DNA of 47,750 nucleotides, taken from positions 1 through 47,750 of the IMG/VR virus record IMGVR_UViG_3300033149_000701; one strand, given 5' to 3'. The notes beneath the pieces were generated by a model that had not been told where the DNA came from, made no database searches, and was given only the letters and a program-made list of their open reading frames with translations. Position numbers and translations under genes: made by a program. Of the stretch, positions 42,195-47,729 are shown piece after piece (position 1 is the first letter of the stretch; every line of letters begins with the position of its first letter). This DNA is from a virus.

Positions 42195-42775
42195 TGTGAT
42201 CTTCCTTTTCTTAAATTGTCCTTAGCCCATAGCGGCTGTAAATTTTTATAATTGAAACATGCTCTCTGCTCCGATTCTTTAGTCAGATCAAAGCTGCAAC
42301 ACGGCTTAATGTGATCTATATGCCAATCTCCGTAGTTGTCCCAAGACATTCCGTCCTCAAACTTAGTCTCTAAATACAACTTTAATTTTTCTGGAGAACA
42401 CCCAATCAAAGCTAAAGTGTTGTCTGATTTGTTTGTGCCTTCTAAAACAGCCCTTGTTCTTCTTCTCAGGTTCTCAACTATCCTCGCCTTGGGATCATTG
42501 TTTAACCTGTGCATTTTAGCTTTTTTGCTACAGTCTTTACACGCTGATTCACGGCCATCTTTATTGCATCTAGTGGCATAAAACTCAATCCTAGCCTTAA
42601 CAACGTGGCACTTGCTACATTCTTTGGAACCATCATTTCTAGGCTCAAAACTTCTATTTCTTTTATATTCCGCACGACAAGATTTACAGGCGTAGGCATA
42701 TCCACGGGCTTTGTTTATATTCCTAGTGAATCTATCTTCTGGTAGTATCTTATTACATTTAGAGCAAGGTAGCAT
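42191..42775 (-). CDS. HNH endonuclease with N-terminal zinc fingers
   Basis: 194 aa. The N-terminus has four CxxC pairs (CSKC 4-7, CKSC about 30-33, CSKC about 53-56, CKDC about 79-82), forming two zinc ribbons. The C-terminal HNH core reads DWHIDHIKPCCSFDL then CFNYKNLQPLWAKDNLRKG, a well-known phage homing-nuclease pattern. It is coupled to GT90 (TAATG) and to the dehydratase (ATGA). HNH genes on both sides of the dehydratase suggest that this sugar gene was carried in with mobile nucleases. Confidence 0.9.
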   Translation of the reverse strand: MLPCSKCNKILPEDRFTRNINKARGYAYACKSCRAEYKRNRSFEPRNDGSKECSKCHVVKARIEFYATRCNKDGRESACKDCSKKAKMHRLNNDPKARIVENLRRRTRAVLEGTNKSDNTLALIGCSPEKLKLYLETKFEDGMSWDNYGDWHIDHIKPCCSFDLTKESEQRACFNYKNLQPLWAKDNLRKGRSQ

Positions 42776-43821
42776 TATCTTCTTCTATTCATATAAGTGT
42801 TGTCTTGTTTTTGATCCAATAAAAGTAAAGTTTGTGCGAACACGTCCATAGCAAGTTCGGGTCCGCAATATTTTTTTACAAAGTCTTTGCCCGCCTGATT
42901 AACATCGTCTTGATACTGCGGATTGTTGACAAAGTATTCGTATGCTTCGTCTATGTCTTCTAGGTCCAACTCTATGCAGTGTTTGGAGAAATCCAAAAGC
43001 GGATAAAACCATTCAACCCAGCTATCTTTGCGATTGCGCAGTTTGAACGGAATGCTGTTGCTGGCCATTTGCCACGGAAGTCGCGCCCAAGCCGATACAT
43101 GCCCGTCAACACAAAGCTGGAACTTGTATTTCAACTGAGACGGCAAATCAACTCGCGAGTCGGAATTTATCAGCACATCATCGGAAATCGCCGGATATTC
43201 CTTTTTGCATCTTTCGATACATTCTTGAAATTCATCAGGATCGTAAAGTGGAGGACGCAATAGCTTGCAGTGATACCTGTCCTTGCGGACAGATGCATTG
43301 TTGGCAATAATCACACGCTGATTGTTTTTTACGTCGTCCATTCTTCCGGTAAGCGATCCAACAAAGCAAATCTTGTTCTCTTTGGTGTGTAACGGAGAAT
43401 CTGCCATATTGACTTGCTCTACCTCCCAGTGACCCTCAAAGTTATTTATGGTAGGAATCAAGATGTGATTGGAGTAAGTCTTTTTACAAAATACCAAGGC
43501 TGGAATATTTTGCATCTGAGGCTCTGTGGCGTCGCTAAGGCAAATGGGAACAAATAGATCCACATTCACTAGATCGGGGTGTTTGGATAGTGCGCGTGCA
43601 AACAAATTACCTACTTGCTTTGTTCTTACGTTTACTATATGTTTATTTTGAAATAATTGGCTAGGGTCTGAAGCTATGGACATTGTGCCTTTGCTGAAAT
43701 GAAGTACAATATCACTTTTACCTATTTGATAAGAATCTAGGACGTGCTGGGCAGTGTAATCCTTGAAACTGCTGGTTTGACTTTCCACCAAACGGAAAAT
43801 CTCGTCACTCACTATCTGCAT
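42775..43821 (-). CDS. Glycosyltransferase, GT90/CAP10-like
   Basis: 348 aa. The diagnostic region is about 229-275: LKYKFQLCVDGHVSAWARLP, WQMASNSIPFKLRNRKDSWV and EWFYPLLDFSKHCIELD. This matches the CAP10/GT90 family pattern (KY-x-x-x-x-DG, R-[LF]-PW-x-x-x-SNS, EW[FY]-x-x-L-x-P). The family transfers xylose, glucose or other sugars in LPS and capsule synthesis; donor and acceptor cannot be predicted here. It overlaps the small-terminase gene by 17 bp. It may decorate phage particles or alter host surface glycans. Confidence 0.8.
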   Translation of the reverse strand: MQIVSDEIFRLVESQTSSFKDYTAQHVLDSYQIGKSDIVLHFSKGTMSIASDPSQLFQNKHIVNVRTKQVGNLFARALSKHPDLVNVDLFVPICLSDATEPQMQNIPALVFCKKTYSNHILIPTINNFEGHWEVEQVNMADSPLHTKENKICFVGSLTGRMDDVKNNQRVIIANNASVRKDRYHCKLLRPPLYDPDEFQECIERCKKEYPAISDDVLINSDSRVDLPSQLKYKFQLCVDGHVSAWARLPWQMASNSIPFKLRNRKDSWVEWFYPLLDFSKHCIELDLEDIDEAYEYFVNNPQYQDDVNQAGKDFVKKYCGPELAMDVFAQTLLLLDQKQDNTYMNRRR

Positions 43822-44617
43822 CGTCGTCTCCTACGCTTTGGTCGTTTAAAAGCGGACGATCAACTTCTCCGTCCTCGAATTGGTGGTAATCGCTCAATCG
43901 CTCGGTGGCTTTGTCGGCAGCTACGGCTTGAACCATAAGGTCGTATCCTTCGGCTTCACGCATTTCTATGGTGTCTAATTCTCGCATCCACATGCTAAAG
44001 TTGGTTTTAGCGTCATCAGCTACACGTTTACGTTGCTCTCTTGTACCTTTAAGGTCTTTGAGGTATTTCTCTTTTTTGGTGAGAAGTTTTTCGTGTTCGT
44101 TGATATACGAGCTTTTGCTTCCAATCAAGCTGCCGAGTTGCGTTTGAAAAATGCCAATCAAACTTGGATCTTGCTCGTCAGGCTCTTTGTCCATTTCCTC
44201 GTCAATCAATTTCTCAAGACGGTCAATGTTTTCTAGAATCGTGCGGCGATCTTCCATAGATCGGTTGATAAGGATCTCGGTGCGAATTACCTCTAGAATT
44301 TGGAGTTCTTCGGTATGCGTGACATCCTCGTTGAACTGACGAAAGAAGTCAATCCAGTTGTGTTCAAAAAATACAATCTCTTCATCTGAGAATTGTTTTT
44401 TAAACTCTTGATAGTAGAATTTTGATCTTAAAGTAGATAACAGGTGTTCTGCATCGGTTAGGTCGCGGGCTTTCAAGTTTTCTTTTTCTATAAACTTGCG
44501 AACCGGCTCTGGCTTGCGGCTTATGTTCTTGGCTATCTCTTCTATGGACAAATCAAAGCAGTTTTGCCTGATATAGTTCATTTCAATGTTGGATAGCTTT
44601 CCTCGTTTAAGACTCAC
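43805..44617 (-). CDS. terS: Putative small terminase subunit
   Basis: 270 aa with a GTG start that overlaps the sigma-factor stop. The N-terminal HTH-like segment (LSNIEMNYIRQNCFDLSIEE, then IAKNISRKPEPVRKFIEKEN) could recognise DNA. A long central coiled-coil region (DRRTILENIDRLEKLIDEEM onward) would support oligomerisation, and the C-terminus is acidic. This HTH, coiled coil, acidic tail layout and a location ahead of the large terminase fit a TerS. Five other genes separate it from terL, so the call rests on architecture. Confidence 0.65.
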   Translation of the reverse strand: MSLKRGKLSNIEMNYIRQNCFDLSIEEIAKNISRKPEPVRKFIEKENLKARDLTDAEHLLSTLRSKFYYQEFKKQFSDEEIVFFEHNWIDFFRQFNEDVTHTEELQILEVIRTEILINRSMEDRRTILENIDRLEKLIDEEMDKEPDEQDPSLIGIFQTQLGSLIGSKSSYINEHEKLLTKKEKYLKDLKGTREQRKRVADDAKTNFSMWMRELDTIEMREAEGYDLMVQAVAADKATERLSDYHQFEDGEVDRPLLNDQSVGDDDADSE

Positions 44618-45203
44618 TGATATCGTTCTCGCTTATTATGCTTTGTATGTATTCTAGCAATATGTCTTTTTTGCTTTTTGTTAATTTGGCTTTGTTGATA
44701 AACCTTATCCAATCTTCACGCATATGAATCGGAATGTTTTGATCTATCAGATTAAATATGCGCTTGCTTGTAATTGAATCTATAAAATCTTCTGTTGCGG
44801 AAAAGTTAATGTCGTGGTATTCATACGTAGACATCAACGTTTTCTTTTTATCGTTACGCGCAATCCATTTAGCGTATAAATCACAGCTAGTCATATCTGC
44901 GTATTTTGTACACTCTCCGTTCACATAAGCTTTGAATGGACAGTTGTCACACGGTTTGTTTGGTCGGCTGTAATTGTTTCTTTTGAAATTATACAACCTG
45001 TTTTTAACATGAACCCAAAGGAAATTCTCCAAAGGACGTATTCCGTCATAATTTTCTAAGCCTTCACAAGCAAACAGCATGGCTTGCTGCTTCATGTCTT
45101 CAATGTCGTGGTATCCGAATTTAAATTTTGTTGCGAGTTTGTTGGCGATTGTTTGGATTATTTCAATTACTTCGTGTTCATCATAGTTGTTCGGAATTTT
45201 CAT
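44607..45203 (-). CDS. RNA polymerase sigma factor, sigma-70 family (probable late factor)
   Basis: 198 aa from ATG 45203 (MKIPNNYDEHEVIEIIQ); a GTG 17 codons upstream is less likely. The region-2-like core reads YHDIEDMKQQAMLFACEGLE, NYDGIRPLENFLWVHVKNRL and YNFKRNNYSRP, matching sigma region 2 (DLxQxxxxxxxxAxxxFD, then FxxxAxxxIRxxL). A Cys cluster (CDNCPFKAYVNGECTKYADM) inserts a possible zinc site, as in phage late sigma factors. The C-terminal helices (KLTKSKKDILLEYIQSIISE) may be a short region 4. At the head of the late operon, it probably directs late transcription, like T4 gp55. Confidence 0.8.
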   Translation of the reverse strand: MKIPNNYDEHEVIEIIQTIANKLATKFKFGYHDIEDMKQQAMLFACEGLENYDGIRPLENFLWVHVKNRLYNFKRNNYSRPNKPCDNCPFKAYVNGECTKYADMTSCDLYAKWIARNDKKKTLMSTYEYHDINFSATEDFIDSITSKRIFNLIDQNIPIHMREDWIRFINKAKLTKSKKDILLEYIQSIISENDISES

Positions 45204-45354
45204 CTGATAAGAATTCTGTAATATCTGGTTCTGGAGTTCCCTCTTCGGCAGCACTGGCAGATTGCTCTAGCTCTTTTTCAACTTCGGCTTGCAATTCTTC
45301 GCTTGCCGTAGTTTTAACTACCGCAGATTTTATAGTGTGTTGAGGTACTTTCAT
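45181..45354 (-). CDS. Small acidic protein upstream of the sigma factor (57 aa)
   Basis: ATG 45354 (MKVPQHTIKSAVVKTTASEE) follows GGAGAAAA. The second half is strongly acidic (VEKELEQSASAAEEGTPEPD). Its end overlaps the sigma start by 23 bp, so the two are likely co-regulated. It is the first gene of the minus-strand module. Unknown function; an acidic partner of RNA polymerase or sigma is one possibility. Confidence 0.6.
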   Translation of the reverse strand: MKVPQHTIKSAVVKTTASEELQAEVEKELEQSASAAEEGTPEPDITEFLSDENSEQL

Positions 45355-45381
45355 TTTTTCTCCAAAATGTTTATACAAAAG

Positions 45382-45411
45382 TTGTCATTAGGCACTACAA
45401 TAGTATATACT
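45382..45411 (+). promoter_or_regulatory. Sigma-70-like promoter in the divergent control region
   Basis: TTGTCA, 18-bp spacer, TATACT on the plus strand, ahead of the HTH gene at 45445. The minus strand of the same 90 bp has TTTTGTATAAA upstream of the acidic and sigma genes. This region is the divergence point between the plus-strand cluster and the late module. Confidence 0.6.
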
Positions 45412-45444
45412 GCAAAATTGGAAAAATTTCTAAGGTTTTTTAAA

Positions 45445-45654
45445 ATGAATGTAAAATGGACAGACACTGAAAAAGCTTTCATCAAAGAGAATGCCCATTG
45501 TATGAAAGATATTGATATTTCAAAAGCTCTTACAGAAATGTCGGGAAGAACCGTAACACTACAAGCTGTCAGGAAAATGCGTCAGAAGCTTGGTGTTAAA
45601 AAGAAATGTGGGCGTGGTATTTGCGGACTTCTTCTGCCGGATGAAGCGTCCTGA
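45445..45654 (+). CDS. Small HTH-like DNA-binding protein (69 aa)
   Basis: MNVKWTDTEKAFIKENAHCM, then MKDIDISKALTEMSGRTVTL, then QAVRKMRQKLGVKKKCGRG: a Myb/SANT-like or HTH pattern with a W at residue 5, a short IxKALxE helix and a recognition-type helix QAVRKMRQKLG, ending basic. It may bind the operators of the plus-strand cluster. After a run of five A near 45597, the +1 frame stays open to 45724 and encodes a plausible 40-residue continuation (ADFFCRMKRPDGRWAKSGGL), so the C-terminus as drawn could be wrong. Preceded by a sigma-70-like promoter. Confidence 0.65.
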   Translation: MNVKWTDTEKAFIKENAHCMKDIDISKALTEMSGRTVTLQAVRKMRQKLGVKKKCGRGICGLLLPDEAS

Positions 45655-45955
45655 CGGACGATGGGCCAAAAGTGGTGGTTTAGAAAAACGTGCCGCCGAG
45701 TTCTGGGGAAAAGTGGTCATTTAAAGATCGAGGGGTTTGTTTTGTGAGGACCACCTTTGATTTTTCACCCCCCTATCTCATCAGTGTTTGGGATTGAAAA
45801 AACCCCACCCTATTGCAATAATTTTTTGCACGACCTGCCGCCGCAAATTTTTTTGTTTATTTTTCAAAAAAGAGTCATGATTCGCTTGACAAGATGCCGA
45901 TAATAAGTAATAATTGAGTATCAAGTTTGAGTTTTACCTTTTTTGGAGTTTGCTG
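45655..45955. other. Intergenic region with regulatory elements
   Basis: About 300 bp without a clear gene. It contains: a possible shifted continuation of the HTH gene to 45724; an imperfect GTGGTC/GACCAC inverted repeat (45713-45754); a possible promoter TTGAAA-17 bp-AATAAT (45794-45822); a terminator-like GCCGCAAATTTTTTT (45837-45855); and the TTGACA-7 bp-GATAAT element (45886-45904). The A/T runs around 45850-45870 are similar to those in the cassettes further right. Confidence 0.5.
45886..45904 (+). promoter_or_regulatory. Promoter element TTGACA-N7-GATAAT (class II)
   Basis: TTGACA followed after exactly 7 bp by GATAAT, upstream of the 56-aa gene. The 7-bp gap is too short for a normal -35/-10 pair, yet the same arrangement (TTGACT-N7-TATAAT) occurs at 46441-46459. 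The TTGAC box may therefore be a conserved regulator site near -22. Confidence 0.5.
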
Positions 45956-46126
45956 ATGTCTTTTGATTCCCAAATCGTTTCGCATGAAACTACCCTTGAC
46001 ACCCTCACCGCTGAAGAGCGTGCCGAGCTTGAAGCTTGGTTTGATCAGCGTGACGCAAACGCTTGGCAAGATCGCATGGACGATCTACAGCAAGGCGAAG
46101 ATGATCGCCAATTATTCTACCACTAA
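45956..46126 (+). CDS. Small acidic protein (56 aa)
   Basis: ATG 45956 lies 7 nt after GGAG. Sequence: MSFDSQIVSHETTLDTLTAE, then ERAELEAWFDQRDANAWQDR and a very acidic, helical end. It looks like a compact two-helix protein. Unknown function; the preceding class II element and the following terminator make it a single-gene unit. A long TTG-started extension is rejected because of the good ribosome binding site at 45956. Confidence 0.7.
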   Translation: MSFDSQIVSHETTLDTLTAEERAELEAWFDQRDANAWQDRMDDLQQGEDDRQLFYH

Positions 46127-46131
46127 AAACC

Positions 46132-46170
46132 TGCGGGGCCTGGCCGCGCAAATTTTTTTCGTGTTTTTTT
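46132..46170 (+). terminator. Terminator of cassette A
   Basis: Hairpin TGCG-g-GGCC / GGCC-g-CGCA (imperfect palindrome), then AAATTTTTTTCG and a second T-run. It is the first half of an 89-bp terminator-promoter cassette that is repeated at 47474-47562. Confidence 0.7.
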
Positions 46171-46188
46171 AATATTAAACCGGCTCTC

Positions 46189-46220
46189 TGACCTAACGTG
46201 TCTCTATGGTATGCGATAAT
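46189..46220 (+). promoter_or_regulatory. Operator-promoter of cassette A (class I)
   Basis: TGACCTAACGTGTC, an imperfect TGAC/GTC inverted repeat, followed after 10 bp by GATAAT with TGC just upstream (extended -10). Drives the 27-aa membrane peptide gene, which starts about 35 bp downstream of the expected start site. Same 10-bp spacing as the other class I sites. Confidence 0.7.
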
Positions 46221-46260
46221 ATATATGTAAGAGGTTAAGAAGTTAAAAGGAGTTTTGATT

Positions 46261-46344
46261 ATGGTTAAACCTAGTTTGTTTGAGTGGTTGTTTATTTTTT
46301 CCTTAATTTGTTATATTTTAATCCAACTTTTTTGGCCTATCTAA
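46261..46344 (+). CDS. 27-aa single-membrane-span peptide
   Basis: MVKPSLFEWLFIFSLICYIL is followed by IQLFWPI: almost entirely one transmembrane helix with a short charged N-terminus. A strong ribosome binding site (AAAGGAG) lies 8 nt upstream. Start codon, ribosome binding site and class I promoter all fit, so it is likely expressed. Possible roles are membrane perturbation, superinfection control or lysis regulation; nothing distinguishes these. Confidence 0.65.
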   Translation: MVKPSLFEWLFIFSLICYILIQLFWPI

Positions 46345-46440
46345 GTTCTTTGCTGGTAAGGGTTTATGAAACGTGTCCCGAAAACTAAGTGTCCACCAAC
46401 GACGTAACTACTTTGCCAGTAACGACTTACGATTTTGCCC

Positions 46441-46459
46441 TTGACTCGTTGTATATAAT
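46441..46459 (+). promoter_or_regulatory. Promoter element TTGACT-N7-TATAAT (class II)
   Basis: Same geometry as at 45886-45904. The gene behind it starts at 46498, after AGGAG. The 150 bp between 46345 and this element hold no gene; one short 13-codon frame there is not credible. Confidence 0.5.
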
Positions 46460-46497
46460 TAAGTAAAAGAAGAAAAGAGTTTAGGAGATTTGAGATT

Positions 46498-46638
46498 ATG
46501 GTTAAAAGCACTTTCATCAATCAGGTTTGGACTATCACGGTCCCCAATGTTGCTACCTTCCGTTTGTGCTGCAAGAATGGTACAAACTTGACCGCTCTCA
46601 ATAGTTTGAGAAAATTGGCAAAAAGTTTGGCAAAGTGA
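46498..46638 (+). CDS. Small basic protein (46 aa)
   Basis: MVKSTFINQVWTITVPNVAT is followed by a CC pair (FRLCCKNG) and ends in a Lys-rich helix (LRKLAKSLAK). AGGAG lies about 10 nt upstream. Its TGA stop lies inside the next GTGACCTAACGTGTCAC operator, so the end of this gene and the control of the next are fused. No known family. Confidence 0.65.
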   Translation: MVKSTFINQVWTITVPNVATFRLCCKNGTNLTALNSLRKLAKSLAK

Positions 46639-46667
46639 CCTAACGTGTCACGGGGTTGGGCGATAAT
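46635..46667 (+). promoter_or_regulatory. Operator-promoter (class I), before the five-gene microprotein unit
   Basis: GTGACCTAACGTGTCAC (46635-46651), a GTGAC-N7-GTCAC inverted repeat, then 10 bp and GATAAT (46662-46667). The ribosome binding site AAAGGAAACAAG of the 53-aa gene follows. No -35 box is seen; the operator takes its place. Confidence 0.75.
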
Positions 46668-46700
46668 AGTAATATGAAAGAAAGCAAGAAAGGAAACAAG

Positions 46701-46862
46701 ATGATTAGAATTATCACTAAACTCTACGATGGTTCAACCTATAGCAAGACGGTTGACATTGGTGGAACTCCCGATAGCGGGATCAACTGTTTGGTTGACG
46801 ATGTTGTTTTTAGTACGTGGATGCGTTGCGAAGTCAAAGAAGTAAATTGGAGGTTTGTGTAA
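46701..46862 (+). CDS. Small protein (53 aa), first of a TAATG-coupled chain
   Basis: ATG 46701 (MIRIITKLYDGSTYSKTVDI) follows AAAGGAAACAAG; earlier in-frame starts lie in the promoter region. It is beta-like with two Cys (INCLVDDVVFSTWMRCEVKE). Its stop overlaps the next start as TAATG. Unknown function. Confidence 0.7.
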   Translation: MIRIITKLYDGSTYSKTVDIGGTPDSGINCLVDDVVFSTWMRCEVKEVNWRFV

Positions 46863-47020
46863 TGAAAAACTTGTCTAAAATACAATGGGTAAACAAGTAC
46901 GGCGAGCGTATTCAGCCGAAAACTACCGATGTTTATGTTGAGTGCAAAAAGTGTAACTTGATGGCAGTCGAACCCATCAAGACCTGCTTCAAGTGTTCTG
47001 GCCCTATGGAGAAAGTATAA
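46862..47020 (+). CDS. 52-aa zinc-ribbon protein
   Basis: Starts as TAATG from the previous gene. VECKKC and KTCFKCSGPM form a four-Cys zinc ribbon over about 16 residues, after a basic N-terminal half (MKNLSKIQWVNKYGERIQPK). Such small ribbons often bind nucleic acid or host enzymes. Ends in TAATG with the next gene. Confidence 0.75.
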   Translation: MKNLSKIQWVNKYGERIQPKTTDVYVECKKCNLMAVEPIKTCFKCSGPMEKV

Positions 47021-47235
47021 TGAGCTTATACCCTATGTTGATCGAACAAGTAAAGGATGGTGGCAACGGTTACGGTTGGTCGGTTGTATCGTTGGGCGAT
47101 GGTATTTTCGAGCTTGCCGTTTTGAAAGATGGCAAAATCTGTTATCACACCCCAATCACAAACGACATATTCCGTGGCGATTGGATCGAAGTCAATCAAG
47201 CGATTGATCGAATTGAAGAATTGGAGGCTGTCTAA
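47020..47235 (+). CDS. Small protein (71 aa)
   Basis: MSLYPMLIEQVKDGGNGYGW starts at TAATG with GGAG upstream. Hydrophilic and beta-like (GDGIFELAVLKDGKICYHTP, then ITNDIFRGDWIEVNQAID), with an acidic C-terminus (RIEELEAV). Resembles a small SH3/barrel-like protein by layout only. Third in the coupled chain. Confidence 0.7.
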   Translation: MSLYPMLIEQVKDGGNGYGWSVVSLGDGIFELAVLKDGKICYHTPITNDIFRGDWIEVNQAIDRIEELEAV

Positions 47236-47363
47236 TGTTTTTCTTTGAGGTGTTATTCTTGCTTTGTATAATGGTTCTTGCATCTACATGGGGTTGGCCC
47301 TTGGCTATCGTTGGCGGTGCTTTGCTTTTGTTTAATGCGTATCTACAGGGGTTGAATAACTAA
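47235..47363 (+). CDS. 42-aa membrane microprotein
   Basis: TAATG start; MFFFEVLFLLCIMVLASTWG and WPLAIVGGALLLFNAYLQGL make two hydrophobic helices, so a small integral membrane protein is likely. Fourth in the chain. Unknown role; possibly membrane or lysis related. Confidence 0.65.
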   Translation: MFFFEVLFLLCIMVLASTWGWPLAIVGGALLLFNAYLQGLNN

Positions 47364-47458
47364 TGGGTTGCTTTATCATACTTGTTATGATCTTTTTATT
47401 TGCTTCGCCTGATTTCCTTAGAGGTATGGGTGAGGGATTGGGAAGTAATAAGTTTTAG
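47363..47458 (+). CDS. 31-aa membrane microprotein
   Basis: TAATG start; MGCFIILVMIFLFASPDFLR has one hydrophobic helix followed by a Gly-rich tail (GMGEGLGSNKF). A Cys at position 3 follows a short N-terminus. Last gene before the cassette B terminator. Confidence 0.6.
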   Translation: MGCFIILVMIFLFASPDFLRGMGEGLGSNKF

Positions 47459-47473
47459 GGGTTGACAAAAATC

Positions 47474-47515
47474 TGCCCGGCCCGCCCGCGCAAAATTTTT
47501 TCCTGTATTTTATTA
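47474..47515 (+). terminator. Terminator of cassette B
   Basis: Imperfect palindrome TGC-c-CGG / CCG-c-GCA followed by AAAATTTTTT and further T-runs. Homologous in position and order to the terminator at 46132. Ends the five-gene unit. Confidence 0.7.
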
Positions 47516-47529
47516 TTTTAACCGGCACA

Positions 47530-47562
47530 GTGACCTAGTGTGTCACTACCATATACGATAAT
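47530..47562 (+). promoter_or_regulatory. Operator-promoter of cassette B (class I)
   Basis: GTGACCTAGTGTGTCAC, 10 bp, GATAAT. The core differs at two bases from the other class I sites, but the inverted repeat arms and spacing are kept. The -10 box is only 6 bp from the next ATG. Confidence 0.75.
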
Positions 47563-47568
47563 ATACAT

Positions 47569-47700
47569 ATGAGCATTGAACGACTGATGACGATGATCGC
47601 CTACGGTATCACACCGGCACGCCCCGATGGTTGGAGTGTAGGACGTTGGAACGCTGCTAAAAAAATGGCAAAAAAAGCGTTTGAATTTATCCCCAAGTGA
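47569..47700 (+). CDS. 43-aa protein, possibly leaderless
   Basis: ATG 47569 lies 6 bp after the GATAAT box, so transcription should start at or next to the A of ATG and the mRNA would be leaderless; no ribosome binding site exists before it. The protein is basic (MSIERLMTMIAYGITPARPD, then GRWNAAKKMAKKAFEFIPK). A later in-frame ATG is a less supported alternative. Its TGA overlaps the next operator. Confidence 0.65.
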   Translation: MSIERLMTMIAYGITPARPDGWSVGRWNAAKKMAKKAFEFIPK

Positions 47701-47729
47701 CCTAACGTGTCACAGGGTTATGCTATAAT
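47697..47729 (+). promoter_or_regulatory. Operator-promoter (class I) at the right window edge
   Basis: GTGACCTAACGTGTCAC (47697-47713), 10 bp, TATAAT (47724-47729) with TG two bases upstream. The leader that follows (AACAAGAAAGGAAA) matches the ribosome binding site leader at 46686-46700, so another small gene probably begins just outside the window. Confidence 0.75.

Noticed and set aside
12000-45000. T4-type late promoter TATAAATA sought ahead of late genes
   Set aside because: The matches I saw (for example near 17815, 29290 and 32300) fall inside coding sequence; intergenic gaps show only looser AT-rich boxes, so no such promoter is annotated.
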